A stretch of 64,000 bases of DNA from Fremontodendron californicum (taxonomy: Eukaryota; Streptophyta; Magnoliopsida; Malvales; Malvaceae). A model generated the notes under the pieces. The model did not search any database and was not told where the DNA came from. It was given only the letters and a program-made list of their open reading frames with translations. This document shows positions 41,761 to 54,472 of this stretch, piece after piece. How positions within the stretch are numbered: the first letter of the stretch is position 1; every line of letters begins with the position of its first letter. The position numbers and the translations under genes are program-made. The stretch spans positions 255,501-319,500 of the forward strand of contig JAULJL010000047.1 in the NCBI GenBank assembly GCA_030761205.1, given 5' to 3'.

Positions 41761-42455
41761 TCAACCTATCTCGAATACTAACATGTAGCCCATCTTGGAA
41801 TTTCTTGCATCTATCAGCATCGTTGGCTACTATCGATGGAGCAAATTCTGATAGTTCATTGAACTTTTGCTCATACCCTGCTACTGACATACCACCCTAT
41901 TTTAAATTCATAAACTCAATCCATTTCTTTTCCCGCAAGGCCCGAGAATAGTATTTTTCTTCAAACTCTCTTCGAAAGTCTGCCCAGGTTATGGCAGGTT
42001 GTCCAGCATACCTTTGCACTGTAATTTTCCACCATGTGTGTGCATGATCCTCCAAAAATTGCACCACACATGGTAATCTCATAGGCTCGCGAATCTAAAG
42101 AGTAATGGAAGTGGTCTCAAATTTTTTTTTTTTTTTGTAGCCATGACCTGGCTAAATCTGATTCCAAAGACCCTGTGAAAATCTTGCAACCCATATTCTT
42201 CAGATCTTTACAATAATCAACTATCCCCTTTTCAGCAAGGGCAGTCAAAGCGGGAATTACTCTTGCCAAGGCCGCAACTGCCTCAGCTAAATTAAGATTA
42301 GCTGCTGGGGGTGCTGCTGAAGGTGCAGCAATAGAAGATGAACCAGCAACTAAAGCTTGTTCTCTAATTTGCTCATCAGTATTCTTATTTCTATTCCTAT
42401 CCTTATTTTGGGCTAGGGGATTGATTCTAGGCCTTCCTCTTCGACGTGGTGGCAT
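41761..42455 (-). pseudogene. gag remnant of copy C
   Basis: It starts at ATG 42455 (MPPRRRGRPRI) with a basic, then Ala-rich N-terminus. The retrotransposon gag core follows: FLEDHAHTWW, WADFRREFEEKYY, then MSVAGYEQKFNEL and RDRL. It is disrupted by an extended A run (minus strand, about 42122-42138) that shifts frame, and by stops at 42095-42097 and 41894-41896, both readable as CAG changed to TAG. The nucleocapsid zinc knuckle is absent. Gag sequence joins reverse transcriptase at about 41760/41761 in a different frame. Gag normally forms the particle that packages the RNA; this one cannot. Confidence 0.88.
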
Positions 42456-42530
42456 CGTGTCTGATTTCCTGCATAAGTGACCATATTTTAATACTTCAAC
42501 AAACAGTTTCTAAGTCTACAGAACCTATAA

Positions 42531-42546
42531 CCTTGCTCTGATACCA
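42531..42546 (-). other. Primer binding site, initiator tRNA-Met type
   Basis: The minus strand reads TGGTATCAGAGCAAGG three bases inside the 5-prime LTR. TGGTATCAGAGC is the usual sequence complementary to the 3-prime end of plant initiator tRNA-Met, the primer for minus-strand synthesis. It fixes the element's orientation. Confidence 0.93.
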
Positions 42547-42549
42547 AAT

Positions 42550-45024
42550 TGTAACACCCTGTCCGAATAATCTACCTAAAATCCGGCAGAGTTTCCTTTC
42601 TATCTCAACCATAAACCTTCCTGCAAATAACACTCAATTCATATCCTCAACCAGCAATATTTCTCAATACTATTATCACATATATCCATCATATTCAAAA
42701 ATTATCCATGATCAATTTATTCTCAAGTCAAAACATACTGATCTATTGTCTCATATCTTCAAATGTATACGTATAATATATCCAAAAGTAAACCTATCTC
42801 AGCAAGGTTTACTAGATAAAAACATCAAAAGATCAAGACTTCAATAACTTTTTAAAATGATGCCCACCACGTCAAAATACTATTTGAAGCAAAAAAAATA
42901 GAGGAAGGTTGCAATCCCGACACCTAAATTATCACCTGAAAATAAGAATATGAAAAGGTGAGATATATGAATATCTCAGTGAGTAGACAATATTTAAAGC
43001 GTGTGAAAACTATAATGGAAATCTGTAAAGTATAATTGACATTTTCAAAATAAATAATAATAAAACTATAATGAGTAATTCAAAGACGTAGCAAGCTTTT
43101 CAAATGTATAACAATATTATAATATTAAATCAATGTATTAAATATGTGAAGTAAATCAAGTTACGTATAATTGGGCTCCAACTTTCTGTCATGCACAAGA
43201 GTACATCCATGAAATAACCAGGCAATATCCATGTAGGCATACTAGTAGCCGGCCCCAAAGGCCAATACCACCATAGGACGCCCCAAAGGCATATGTGTCG
43301 CTATGATGTGCCCCCAAAAGGCAAATATAACGGGATAGGGACTCTGGAGGTGGCTCCCACCACAAAGGCGTAGCACGCAGCTCCCATACCCAAGTCTAAT
43401 ATCACGGAATGGGGACTCCGGAGGTGGCTCCCGCCACAAAGGCGTAGCACGCAGCTCCCGTATTCCGGTCTAATATCACGGAATGGGGACTCTGGAGGTG
43501 GCTCCTGCCACAAAGGCGTAGCACGCAGCTCCCGTATTCCGGTCAAGGAAATAATCTCATACATTAAGTCAGGTGGAGCCAAAACCATGTACGTCAAATT
43601 CTATGTAAAATCATATTTCATAAATCAATCAACTTACTCGATATAATATTTCTTGGAATAAAAATACTTTAATAACAAATCAATTCATATGATTATATAT
43701 CATATATACATTTAATACGTAAAATAAATATTATGTTAAAAAAATATATAATTATAATTAAAGAAATTTCAAATAACTATAGTTGTTGTCTACTCACAAT
43801 CCTTGAGATGATCTCACTGTACATCTCGATCTGAAACTTCGAAATCCACAGGTTACGTCGGATCTACGTGGCCTAGAGATTAACGATAATTAGTATCTAT
43901 ACATACTCAAAGCATTACACAATTATGAATGCAACTTAAATCTCATAATCTTCCCTCAAGGTCAATAATAATTTCTCATACTCAAAACAACATATCCTTA
44001 ATTTAAATTTTTTTTTTTAATATCATTTCCATAATCATTTTCTCCATAATTCAACTCCATATTCATGTCCTTATCAAATTCCTTTCTAGTACTCCATGCC
44101 TTAGAGATTTTCATAATCCATAACCATCAATAGTACTATATTTCTCTTAAGCAATAAATTCCTTAATATCAAGTTAGATTAGAAAATCATAACTTGAGTT
44201 TGGTACCAATAAGTCTAATTTATGAAGAAAATAACTAACTTAGACAATTAGAACAAAATCTTGATCAAATTTGATAAAACCCGAAACTATACTGAAACAG
44301 AGGTCACACTGAACAGCCAACTTCACCGAATTTTATCTTTTTAACCGCTTATCGGTTTTGGGTGATTTGAAAGACCAAAATTCTCGTATTGAAGTCTAGT
44401 TTCTAGGAAAAATATCAAAAAAATATAAACCCAACTGTGACGAACCCAGAAAATCCGAACAGCAAGCATGCTCAGATTCCCCTGTTTTGCTTTTTCTTCC
44501 CATTTTCTTGTTCATGCTTTCAAATCCTTTTAATTCTTACCAAAAATGAGTAAAATTCATACTTAATAGATGGATTTCAGACCTTAACATGTTTATGGAG
44601 CAAAGATCTTAGCATGCTCAAGTAGAATATCTAAAGAAATGAAGCATTTATCAAGAAACTAACCTTGGATGTGATTGTTGATGAGATTTTGGTGGAGTTC
44701 TTGAAGAGAAATGTTGGAGGAGATGAAGAAATTTGAGAGGGGAGGCTGCCGGCTGCCACTTGAAGAAGAGAATGAATATTTCTTGTGTTTTCGGGAGATC
44801 AATTGAATATAAGAGATATTTTGTTTTGTTTTTGGGATAATTGCATATTAGTCCCTCAACTTTTTATAAATAACCATTAAGCCCTTAAACTTTTTTAATA
44901 TATTCATTTTGATCCTTTCTTCTTTTATTTCCTTCACTTATAACTTCTTACAAATTTCCAAGTTTGTCCTTAAAATTTTTCGGGATTTGACTTTACATGA
45001 TTATACGTAACCTCGGTTGTTACA
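42550..45024 (-). repeat. 5-prime LTR of copy C
   Basis: 2475 bp, ends TGTAACACCCTGTCC and GGTTGTTACA. It differs from the left LTR by a handful of single-base changes, mostly transitions, and one-base length changes in A or T runs. It carries three ~75-bp repeat units (about 43339-43545). Minus-strand frames at 43242-43597 are not genes. Confidence 0.95.
44861..44872 (-). promoter_or_regulatory. Possible TATA box of the 5-prime LTR
   Basis: The minus strand reads TTATTTATAAAAAG about 155 bases into the LTR. A TATA-like box in the LTR would drive transcription of the element. The sequence is conserved in all LTR copies here (for example 39182-39194 and 22484-22496), but AT-rich surroundings make chance likely. 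Confidence 0.3.
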
Positions 45025-45452
45025 ATATATGTAATGTTTCTATGTAATATATTATAAATGTAATGTATACATGTAATATCTAATATTTTCAGTAATTGTA
45101 ATATATCTATATAAATGTAATATATCTATGTAATTGTAATTGTATTACACAAATATATTACAATTACTTAAATATATTACAATTACATAGATATATTACA
45201 ATGTATTACACAAATATATATTACAATTACATAGATATATTACATAGATATTACAATTACATAGATATATTATCACATAGATATATTACATAGACATTTT
45301 ATATATTACAATTACATAGATATATATATCACATACACATTACAAATTTATTACAATTATATAGATATATTACAGTGACATAAATATATTAGAATTACAT
45401 ACATTTATTACAATTACATAGATATTTTACATAGATATATTACATAGATATA
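45025..45452. repeat. Minisatellite array, segment 9
   Basis: Mostly reverse-strand 19-bp units. Its first five bases are the right target-site duplication ATATA of copy C. The stretch near 45150-45230 recurs at about 47080-47140, on the other side of the CACTA island. Confidence 0.87.
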
Positions 45453-45454
45453 AT

Positions 45455-46066
45455 ACTTCGTTGAAGAAATCGACTTCATCATGTTCTCAAACAATGCAGT
45501 GTGATGAAAAGGTACTAGGGTTAGAGGCTAAGGTTGAAGAATTGAAGGCAGCTTTGGGTAATGTTTTATCAGTGTTTCAAAGACAATTTCCTAACGAGAA
45601 CGTAGATATTTTGGCTTCTGCTACTCGCGTAGCCAATAGAGATGTAATATATTTCTGTAGCAGCATTAATGTAGAATAAATTCATCTTTTAAAATATATT
45701 CATCTTCTTGATTGTGGTAGGATTGTGGAACTTGAAATGTCCAGGAATTGCTTGATTGTGGTAGGATTGTGGAACTTGAAATGTAGATCATATTTCACAT
45801 AATATTTTTACCTTTTGAGTAGATGTAATGTGTATAAGCTTAATTCAATAAATATATATTGACAGAACATATACGTTTTAGGTACCTGATGCTGGTAGTG
45901 CTCCAAATTTATCACCAATAATAAGGTCTTCAACTTCTAGTCATCAAGTTAATGAAAATGAATATGGTAAACTACTTGATTATTTTATTCTTCTATATTG
46001 ACTTCACTACTTAATTGCTTTTAATTGTATAATATTTGTCAATTTTATGCAGATGCTGCTCCATAG
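45455..46066 (+). pseudogene. 3-prime end of a CACTA-encoded gene, three exons
   Basis: Splice sites join three exons in one frame: 45455-45643, 45882-45966 and 46053-46066, with introns beginning GTAATA and GTAAAC and ending TTTTAG and ATGCAG, and a TAG stop at 46064-46066. The predicted tail has a short coiled coil (LEAKVEELKAAL), then ANRDVPDAGSAPNL, and ends NEYDAAP. Plant CACTA transposon proteins of the Transposase_24/Ptta type often end in a coiled coil plus a polar tail, so this is probably that product, but no catalytic domain is present and the call rests on position before the CACTA terminus. The first intron holds a 44-bp direct duplication (45707 and 45751). Everything 5-prime is missing. 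Confidence 0.6.
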
Positions 46067-46354
46067 GAATATTCATGAGATTTAAAATGCTTATTTCACT
46101 TTATGTATTTGGATTGCTTAATTACTTTGTGTTTGGATTGCTAATTTTCAATTTTAAGACTGTATTATAACTTTAGCTTGCGACTTCAATTTAGCTTGTA
46201 AAAGTTATATAATTAAGACAATTTATTTGTAATTTTATTTTTAATATTATGATATATTTTGTACTTTCTTATAATGGTTTTTTTATATGAAATATCTTGG
46301 ATTAAATTATAAATATATCAATATTAGTAATTGAAAAATATGATAAAATTTTAT

Positions 46355-47028
46355 TTTTATCGACGCTGTGACCTTAATACTGACAGTTCATATAACAACA
46401 AAAAATGTATCGTATACTGACGGAGTAAACCGTCAGTAAATTTACCACAAACTGTCGCTATAGGTTAATTGTATATTTTACATTTTAATCCATACCGACG
46501 GATGCAAAAAAACAAAAAAAAAAAAACCGTCGGTATATGTATATATATGGAATCTATACTGATGGATACAAAAGCCGTCGGTATAGATACGGTATCTATA
46601 CCTACTGATACAAAAGCCGTCGGTATAGATGCAGTATCTATATCGACGGATATAAAAGTCGTCGGTATAGATACGGTATCTATACCTATGGATACAACAG
46701 CCGTCGGTACAGATGCGGTATCTATACCAAAGGATACAAAATCCGTCGGTATAGGTAAAAGCAAAAGGGGCTACCCCAACATAGGCTATACCGATGGTAG
46801 TAACATTAGTGATGTCTAAAACCGTCGGTATAGGTTATACATCCTATTCCGACGGTCACCTTTTCCGTCGGTATAGGTCTATACCGACGAGGGTTTTACC
46901 GTCGCTTAATGTTTTATCGGAATAGTCATTTTGACTGTCGGTATAGGGTTTTACGACTTTTAGCGACGGCTTTTGGAGTTTTACCAACGCTTTTTGGACC
47001 GTCACTATATGGCAATTTGTTTGTAGTG
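46355..47028 (+). repeat. CACTA subterminal repeat array and terminal repeat
   Basis: Many copies of CCGTCGGTATAG and its complement. At 46555-46760 they form a ~54-bp tandem with alternating ACGGTATCTATACC. Open frames on both strands here (46469-46819 and 46465-46764) read the same tandem and are not genes. Confidence 0.88.
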
Positions 47029-49785
47029 TAGATATACTACAGTTACATAGATATATTACAATTACATAGATATATTACAATGTATTACACAAATATATTA
47101 CAATTACTTAAATATATTACAATTACATAGATATATTACAATTACATAGATATATTGCAATTAAATAGATATCTTTACAATTACATAGATATGTAATTGT
47201 AATATACAATTACATAGATACTTTACAATTACATAGATAAATTACAATTACATAAATATACTACAATTAATAATGTATCTATGTAATATTACATAGATAT
47301 ATTACATAAATATATTAATTACAGTTACACATTAGATATATTATAATTACAATTGCATAGATATATATTACAATTACATAGACATATTACAATTACATAG
47401 ATACATTACAATTACATAGATATATTATATAGATAACTATGTAATAATATTGTACTACATAAATATATCTATGTAATTGTAATAAATCTATGTAATATAT
47501 TTATGTAATTGTAATAATATATCTATGTAATTGTAATATATTTATGTAATTATAATATATCTATGTTATTGTAATATATTTATGTAATTGTAATATATTT
47601 GTGTAATTGTAATATATCTATGTAACTGTAATATATCTATTATATTCATATATTATTACAGTTATAATAAATATATGCAATTGTAATATATCTATATAAT
47701 TGTAATATAAATATTAATAAATATATCTATGTAATTGTAACATATCTATGTAATATATTATCTATGTAATTGTAATATATCTTGGTAATTGTAATATATT
47801 TATGTAATTATAATATATCTATGTTATTGTAATATATATCAATGCAATTGTAATATATCTATGGAATTGTAATATATCTATGTAATTGTAATATATTTAT
47901 GTAATTGTTATATATCTATGTAATTATATCTATGTGATTGTAATACATCAATGTAATTGTAATATATCTATGTAACTATAATATATGTTTGTAGTTGTAA
48001 TATATCTATGTAATTGTAATATATTTATGTAATTGTAATATATCTATGTAATATATTATCTATGTAATTGTAATATATCTATGTAATTTTAATATATCTA
48101 AGTACTTATAATGTATCTATGTAATTGTAATATATCTATGTAATTATAATGTATCTATGTAATATATCTATGTAATTGTAATATATCTATGTAATTGTAA
48201 AAATATATGTAATTGTACTGTATTTATGTAATATATCTATGTAATTCTAATATATTTTTGTATTTATATATTTGTGTAATTGTAATATATGTATGTAATA
48301 TATCTATGTTATTGTAATATATCAATGTAATTGTAATATATCTATGTAATATATCTATATCTATGTAATATTACAATAGATATGTAATTGTAATATATCT
48401 ATGTAATTGTAATATATTACATAGATATATATTACATAGATATATATTACATAGATATATATTACAGTTACATAGATATATTACAATAACATAGATATAT
48501 TATAATTACATAAATATATTACAATTACATAGATATATTACAATTACATAGATAATATATTACATATATATATATTATAATTACATAGATATATTTATTA
48601 ATATATATATTACAATTATATACATATATTACAATTGTATATATTTATTATAATTGTATTACTATTACATAGATATATTACATAGATATATATAATTACA
48701 TAAACCCTATAATTATATCTATGTAATTCTATGTAATGTATTTGTGTAATTTTAATATATTACAATTACATTAGATATACTATTACAATTACATAGATAT
48801 ACTATTACAATTACATAGATATATTACAATTACGTAGATATATTATAATTACATAGATATGTTACATAAATATACTTACAATTACATAGATATATATATT
48901 ACATAGATATATTACATAGATACATTGCATAAATATATTACAATTACATAGATATATTCGAATTACATAGATATATTACAATTACATAGATATATTACAA
49001 TTACATAGATATATTATAATTACATAGATATATTAGACAAATATATTTGTAATTTTAAAATTTTCAGTATTATATCTATGTAGTTGTAATGTATATATCA
49101 ATGTAATTGTATATTACATGTGATATATCTATGTAATTCTAATGTATCTATGTAATTTACTTATATCTAAGTAATTGTAATAAATCTATGTAATTGTAAT
49201 ATTATACGATTACATAGATTGATAATTGTAATGTATCTATGTAATTGTAATATATCTGTGTAATTGTAATGTATTTATGTAATTGTAAAATATCAATGTA
49301 ATTATATCAATGTATATTCATATCTAATATATCTATGCAATTTGAATGTTTTATGTAATTGTATCTATGTAAACATTGGAATTACATAGATATATTACAA
49401 TTACTTAAAACATTATATTTGGTAATTTATACATTACAACTACATAGATATCTAATGTAATATATCTATGTAATTCTAATATATCTCTGTAATTGTAATA
49501 TAACTATGTAGATATATTACACTTACTAAAAACATTAGATATTACAAGCATATATTACAATTACATAGATACATAGATATATTACAATTACATAGATATA
49601 TTACAACTACAAATATATATTATAGTTACATAGATAGGGAATTGTAATTATATTACAACTACAAAGATATATTTCAATTACATAAATATATTACAATTGC
49701 ATAGTTGTATTACAATTACATAGATATATTACAATTACTTAAAACATTAGAATTACATTGTAATATACCTATATAGTTGGTTTTG
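47029..49785. repeat. Minisatellite array, segment 10
   Basis: Strand-alternating minisatellite, mostly reverse at 47030-47440, forward at 47460-48400 and reverse at 48410-49040. No gene or distinct insert is seen. Confidence 0.88.
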
Positions 49786-52491
49786 CATTGTTCTTCTTAA
49801 GTTCTTTCTTCATCTCTTTCTTAAATATTTTTTTTACATTTTTCTCACCATGGCCGAATGGCCTACATTTTTTTTTATTAATGTTGCTGTTTTGTTTATT
49901 TTATCATGTTATTTATGTTAATCTTGATGTTTTAAGTGTTATTCTACTTCATACTTGAGTCATATTTTAATTTGGTTGCTTTGTTTGTTGCCATTTATGA
50001 TTTAAATATCATGTTCTTGCATTTTTAATTTTCTATTTTCATAATGTTTAAATTTGTTGATGTTTTATATTTAGTATATCAAGTGTTTGTGAAAATGCTT
50101 ATGTTGTGTTTGCATGATTTGAGTTTTATATTTTAGTTGAGCATGTTAGTATATCAAGTGTTTGTGAAAATGCTTGTTTGGTTTTAGTATTTCTACTTTG
50201 TGTTTGCATGTTTTGAGTGTTATATTTTAGTTGAGCATGTTAGTATATCAAGTGTTTGTGAAAATGCCATGCTTGTTGGAGCTTGAGGCCATTCGGCTAC
50301 TCCATGTGTTTTGCATTGTATGTTGCATTTTTGCCATGTTAGTTGGTAGGTTTATGCATTTGCATGACATTTGATTGAGTATTTGGTTTAAGTAAACCAA
50401 GTGTTTGTGAAAATGCCATACTTGTTAGGAACTATAGGCCATTCGGCCACTCCTTGTATTCTAGCATCATGGTTGCATTTTTGCTATGTTAGTTGATAGG
50501 TTAGCATTTGCATGATATTTGGTTGAGTTTTTAGTTTAAGCATGCCTTGTGTTTGTGAAAATGCCATGCATATTTTAGTTATTAGGTTTTGTTTATTTGC
50601 CATGCATGTCCATGCATCTAGAACTAGGTTGCATTAAATGCCATGCAAGTTCATTTAGGTCTAGGTCACTATATTGATGCCATGCATTTTTTTAATGACA
50701 TTTAGGTTTAAACTCATGCATTTCATGCATCATATTTGCTGTAACTTTTCATGCATTTCATGTTCATGCCACTTGAATAATGACTTAGGCCAATTAATGG
50801 TTCAAAGTCATGCTCTCTTGAGCACACTTGTGGAAAATTAAGTTTTGTCAAATTAATTATTCTACCTTTGTGATTTTTTTTACTTAGCTAATTTTTATCT
50901 AACTTTTAAAAAGTCCTAGCTACTGTTTGTGAGTCATTTTGTGAGTCTTAAATATTTTTACTTTGATTTTTAACTGATTTTATCAAAGGCAAAAATGTAT
51001 TTTGGCAAAACAGTTTTTTCACCCAGTACTCGTACTTTCCCGATTTTTCTGGGCATTCTTCTTTAATAAAAAAATTAAGATGATTTTTTTCTCGTGTATT
51101 TTTACACGCCCTGAGTCTCCAGTAATTATTTTAGAAGTTTTTGAATTTTTAAAAATAGGGTAAAAAATCGTGGCTTAAAATTGGACAGTAGAGTCAGAAT
51201 TGAATTTAAAGAAAAATAATTTTTCTGTTTTGGTTAAGTTACTTAGAGGGGGCTGATTAGGAAGGTTAGCTACTGACTTAGGGTAGTTTCTAAGCCTTTT
51301 TAAACTCTAAAAATGATTTTTTAAGTCTCAGGTTAAGGGTGGTCAAGTCCGGGATTTTAAACTTAGGAAATTAGAACCATTTTAAAAAAGGTTTAACCCA
51401 ATTTTTATTTTTAACCTAAGCTTTTCCAAATTGTTTTCAAACAATCTCAAAGTGTTTTGGTTTTAGAATATTTAATTTGACATATTTTCCTAAGGTAGCC
51501 GGATATCTTTTTAGATATGCGGATTTCCTTAATTAAAGGAAAAAATACATTTTCATGCATTGCATTTTCCATATTCATGCATTTTATATAATATGTGATT
51601 TTTGCTATGATAATTTCTATGATATTGTTATGATTTTGAGTTATGTTATATTGTTTATTATATGATTTGGAATATTTCATGATATCCTATGCTTTTTATT
51701 TAATTATTATTTTTTGTTGTTATATTATTTAGCATATACTATGATCATGCATTATTATTTTCATTTTTATTTCCATGCATATTATATGATAGCATTATTT
51801 TATATTCTATGTCATTTAAATTATATGCCATATCATCCATATTTGCCATGTCATTTAAATTATGTCATTTAATATAGAATATATTATGTTACCTAGGTTA
51901 TTTTATTTCATATAGAATATATTATGTCACCTAGGTCATTTCATTTCATTTAGAATATATCATATGACTTAGGATATTACACTTCATATAGAATATATTA
52001 TGTTACTTAGGTCATTTCATTTCATTAAGAATATTTCATATAACTTAGGACATTTCATTTCATTTCATTTAGAATATGCTAAGACATTTAAATTATATTA
52101 TATCATTTAGGATGCATTATATCATTTAGATTTTGCAATGTCATTTTATTTATGTCATGCATATACATATTCATATCTTTTAAAATGTTTTCAAAAGGAT
52201 AATGATTTTTCAATAAAAAATAAAGATATTCCCGAGTTAAAATAATTAATGAGTTCTCTACCGGGTTTGCTGGAGGGAATATCATCAATTATCATTAATA
52301 AAGGAATATCTTTCTTTCAAAAAAGAGAATGATTCGGAATGTTTTCCAAAATTAAAAAAAAAATTCTATATTTTGCCACGTTTGTTGGGGAATATAGGAA
52401 AATTTTGAATTTATAAATTCCGGATTATTTTCAATTAAAAATGATATTATTTTTCTTTAAATTGGGAATATCTTTATTTGGAAAACTTAAT
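49786..52491 (+). mobile_element. Tat-like LTR, middle part (fragment 3)
   Basis: Collinear with about 12760-15440 of fragment 1, with many single-base changes and small indels. It shares CACCATGGCCGAATGGCCTA, the AAGTGTTTGTGAAAATGC repeats, CTTGAGCACACTTGTGGAAA, CACCCAGTACTCGTAC and TGCCACGTTTGTTGGGGAAT. It lacks both LTR ends. The boundary at the right is soft (about 52469-52491). Frames at 51447-51680 and 52103-52288 are not genes. Confidence 0.85.
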
Positions 52492-53275
52492 ATAAATAAA
52501 ATATATTACAATTACATATTAAATACAATTACATAGATATATATATATATATATAATTGTAATATCTAAATAATTGTAATGTATCTATGTAATTTTAATA
52601 TAAATATGTAATTATAATATATCTATGTAATTTTAATATATCTATATAATTGTAATGTACCAATGTAATTGTAATATATAATTACATATATATATTACAA
52701 TTACATATATTACAAATAACTTAGATTGATGCAAATTACATAGATATCCAATTACATAGATATATTACATATATTACAATCACATAATTACAATGACATA
52801 TATATATATTACAATTACATAGATATATTACAATAACATAGATATATTACATAAATATATTACAATTACAATTACACAAATATATAATTACAAAAATATA
52901 TTACAATTACATAGATATATTACAATACACAAATATATTACAATTACATAGATATATTACAATTACATAGACATATTATAATTACATAGATATATTACAA
53001 TTACATAGACATATTACAATTACATAGACATATTACAATTACATAGACATATTATAATTACATAGATATATTACAATTACATAGATATATTACAATTACA
53101 TAGACATATTATAATTACATAGATATATTACAATTGCATAAATATATTACAATAACATAGATATATTACAATTACATAAATATATTATAATTACATAGAT
53201 ATATTACAATTACAGAAAACATTAGAATAAAATATCTATTGTAATATATTACAATTACAATTAGATGTATATTAT
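52492..53275. repeat. Minisatellite array, segment 11
   Basis: Mostly reverse-strand units with TAGACATATTA variants. The part from about 52920 to 53275 is the inverted counterpart of 60804 onward, so it belongs to a larger duplicated unit that includes the CACTA fragment. Confidence 0.87.
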
Positions 53276-54472
53276 AACCGCATCTCAAGAGCCCTTGTTC
53301 GAATCTTCACAAGCTTAATTTATCATCCAATAGGGGCTTCTTTCGCGTGGAGAAAGAGAATCATCGGACAGTGCTGTAGCTTTCGTGTGGATTAATAAAT
53401 CGTTCCCATTCCCATCTTGCCCAGATTGATGCTGCAACAATTCTAATGGTTTTGCCCACTTAATTTATCATCAAATTTTCTATATTGATTATGAATAAAT
53501 CAACAGACAATTTGCCACAAATCTAATTAACAGGATTAAATAATTAATCCATGCCCAAATACAAATACAATCCAACTATAGGAAATGGAGATATAAAAGT
53601 AAATTCGACGAGAAAACAAAATGAAAAAAAAACAGAGAAACTGACCAGTTTGAGAAGATGGGTCGGTTGTTTAAGTGGTCGCGTGCCTCCTCTAACATTG
53701 AACAGATATCTAACAATCAAAGAATAATACAAAAATAAAATAAAAATGGTGAAAGAGATGAGAAAGTCGAATCGGGAAATGAAATAGTGATTACCGATTG
53801 AAAAGGAAAATAAGTGAAAGAGCTAGATAAGAGAAAGAGACGGGTGAAAGAGAGAAGTGGAAAAGAAAGGGGAAAATATAACCTAATACAATACCAACGG
53901 GCAAATCCGTCAATATAGCATTTTCAGTAAAAATTAAATCACCCGCCTTTATAAAAGAAAGCCGCGTTATTTTCGAAGTGACCTATATTGACGGATGAAA
54001 AAATCGGTCAGTATATATTATTACTATACCGACGGCGTTTTAAAAATATGTCAGTATAGATAACATATACACCGACGGTTATGACTTCCGTTGGTATATG
54101 ACGAATACATACCGACGGATAACAAATTCGTCAGAATATCCTATTTATATCGACGGATTTTGTCCGTCAGTATACGCTTTCGTCGGTATATGGCATTTTT
54201 TTTGTAGTGTATACCGACGATTTTTTATTAATAGTCGGTATAGGTGTATCTATACCATCGGATAATTAAAGCGTTGGTATATGTTATGTATCTATACCGA
54301 TGGTTTCTCATTAACCGTCGGTATAGGTGTATCTACAGCGACAGATAATTAAAGTATCAGTATTTGTTTTGTACCTATACCGACGGTTTCTCATCAACCA
54401 TCGTTATAGATATATGGCAATTTGTACCGTCAGTATAACTAAGTGTCAGTATATGGCAATTTGTTTGTAGTG
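53276..54472 (+). mobile_element. CACTA end fragment A, with two nested termini
   Basis: Inverted counterpart of 59520-60803. About 700 bases of non-repeat sequence, then CCGTCGGTATA-type subterminal repeats from about 53985. A first terminus (TTTTTTTTGTAGTG) ends at 54209, then a second set of subterminal repeats with a second terminus (complement CACTACAAACAAATTGCC) ends at 54472. The inner side is cut at an ACCGCATCTC sequence that is not a transposon end. No transposase domain is recognisable; the frame at 53544-53732 is unsupported. Confidence 0.82.

Larger units (their letters stand above)
36874..45024 (-). mobile_element. Full-length but internally deleted Ty3/gypsy (Tekay/Del-like) retrotransposon, copy C
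   Basis: 8151 bp, flanked by ATATA on both sides (36869-36873 and 45025-45029). Minus-strand order: 5-prime LTR 45024-42550, primer binding site, gag remnant, pol remnant (end of reverse transcriptase, RNase H, integrase, chromodomain), polypurine tract, 3-prime LTR 39346-36874. The internal region is only about 3.2 kb, too short for a full gag-pol, because the gag zinc knuckle, protease and the N-terminal part of reverse transcriptase are deleted. The two LTRs differ at about 12-14 positions by eye (near 0.5%), so the insertion is recent. Chromovirus status rests on the GPY/F and chromodomain-like C-terminus; Tekay/Del is the best guess. Confidence 0.95.
45453..47028 (+). mobile_element. CACTA (En/Spm) transposon, 3-prime end fragment
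   Basis: Left edge truncated inside a gene; right edge is the terminal inverted repeat (complement CACTACAAACAAATTGCC) ending at 47028. About 650 bases before the terminus carry dense CCGTCGGTATAG motifs in both orientations, the subterminal repeats where CACTA transposases bind. Gene end followed by subterminal repeats and terminus is the expected 3-prime layout. The right-flank 3-bp target duplication cannot be tested because the left end is lost. Confidence 0.88.

Noticed and set aside
46465..46819. Open frames on both strands with repeating DTVSIPT-like words
   Set aside because: Both come from the ~54-bp subterminal tandem of the CACTA end, whose length is a multiple of three.
53276..53330. 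tRNA-like GATTCGAAC-type sequence near the break point of the CACTA fragments (complement near 60770)
   Set aside because: No acceptor, D or anticodon arms can be folded around it.
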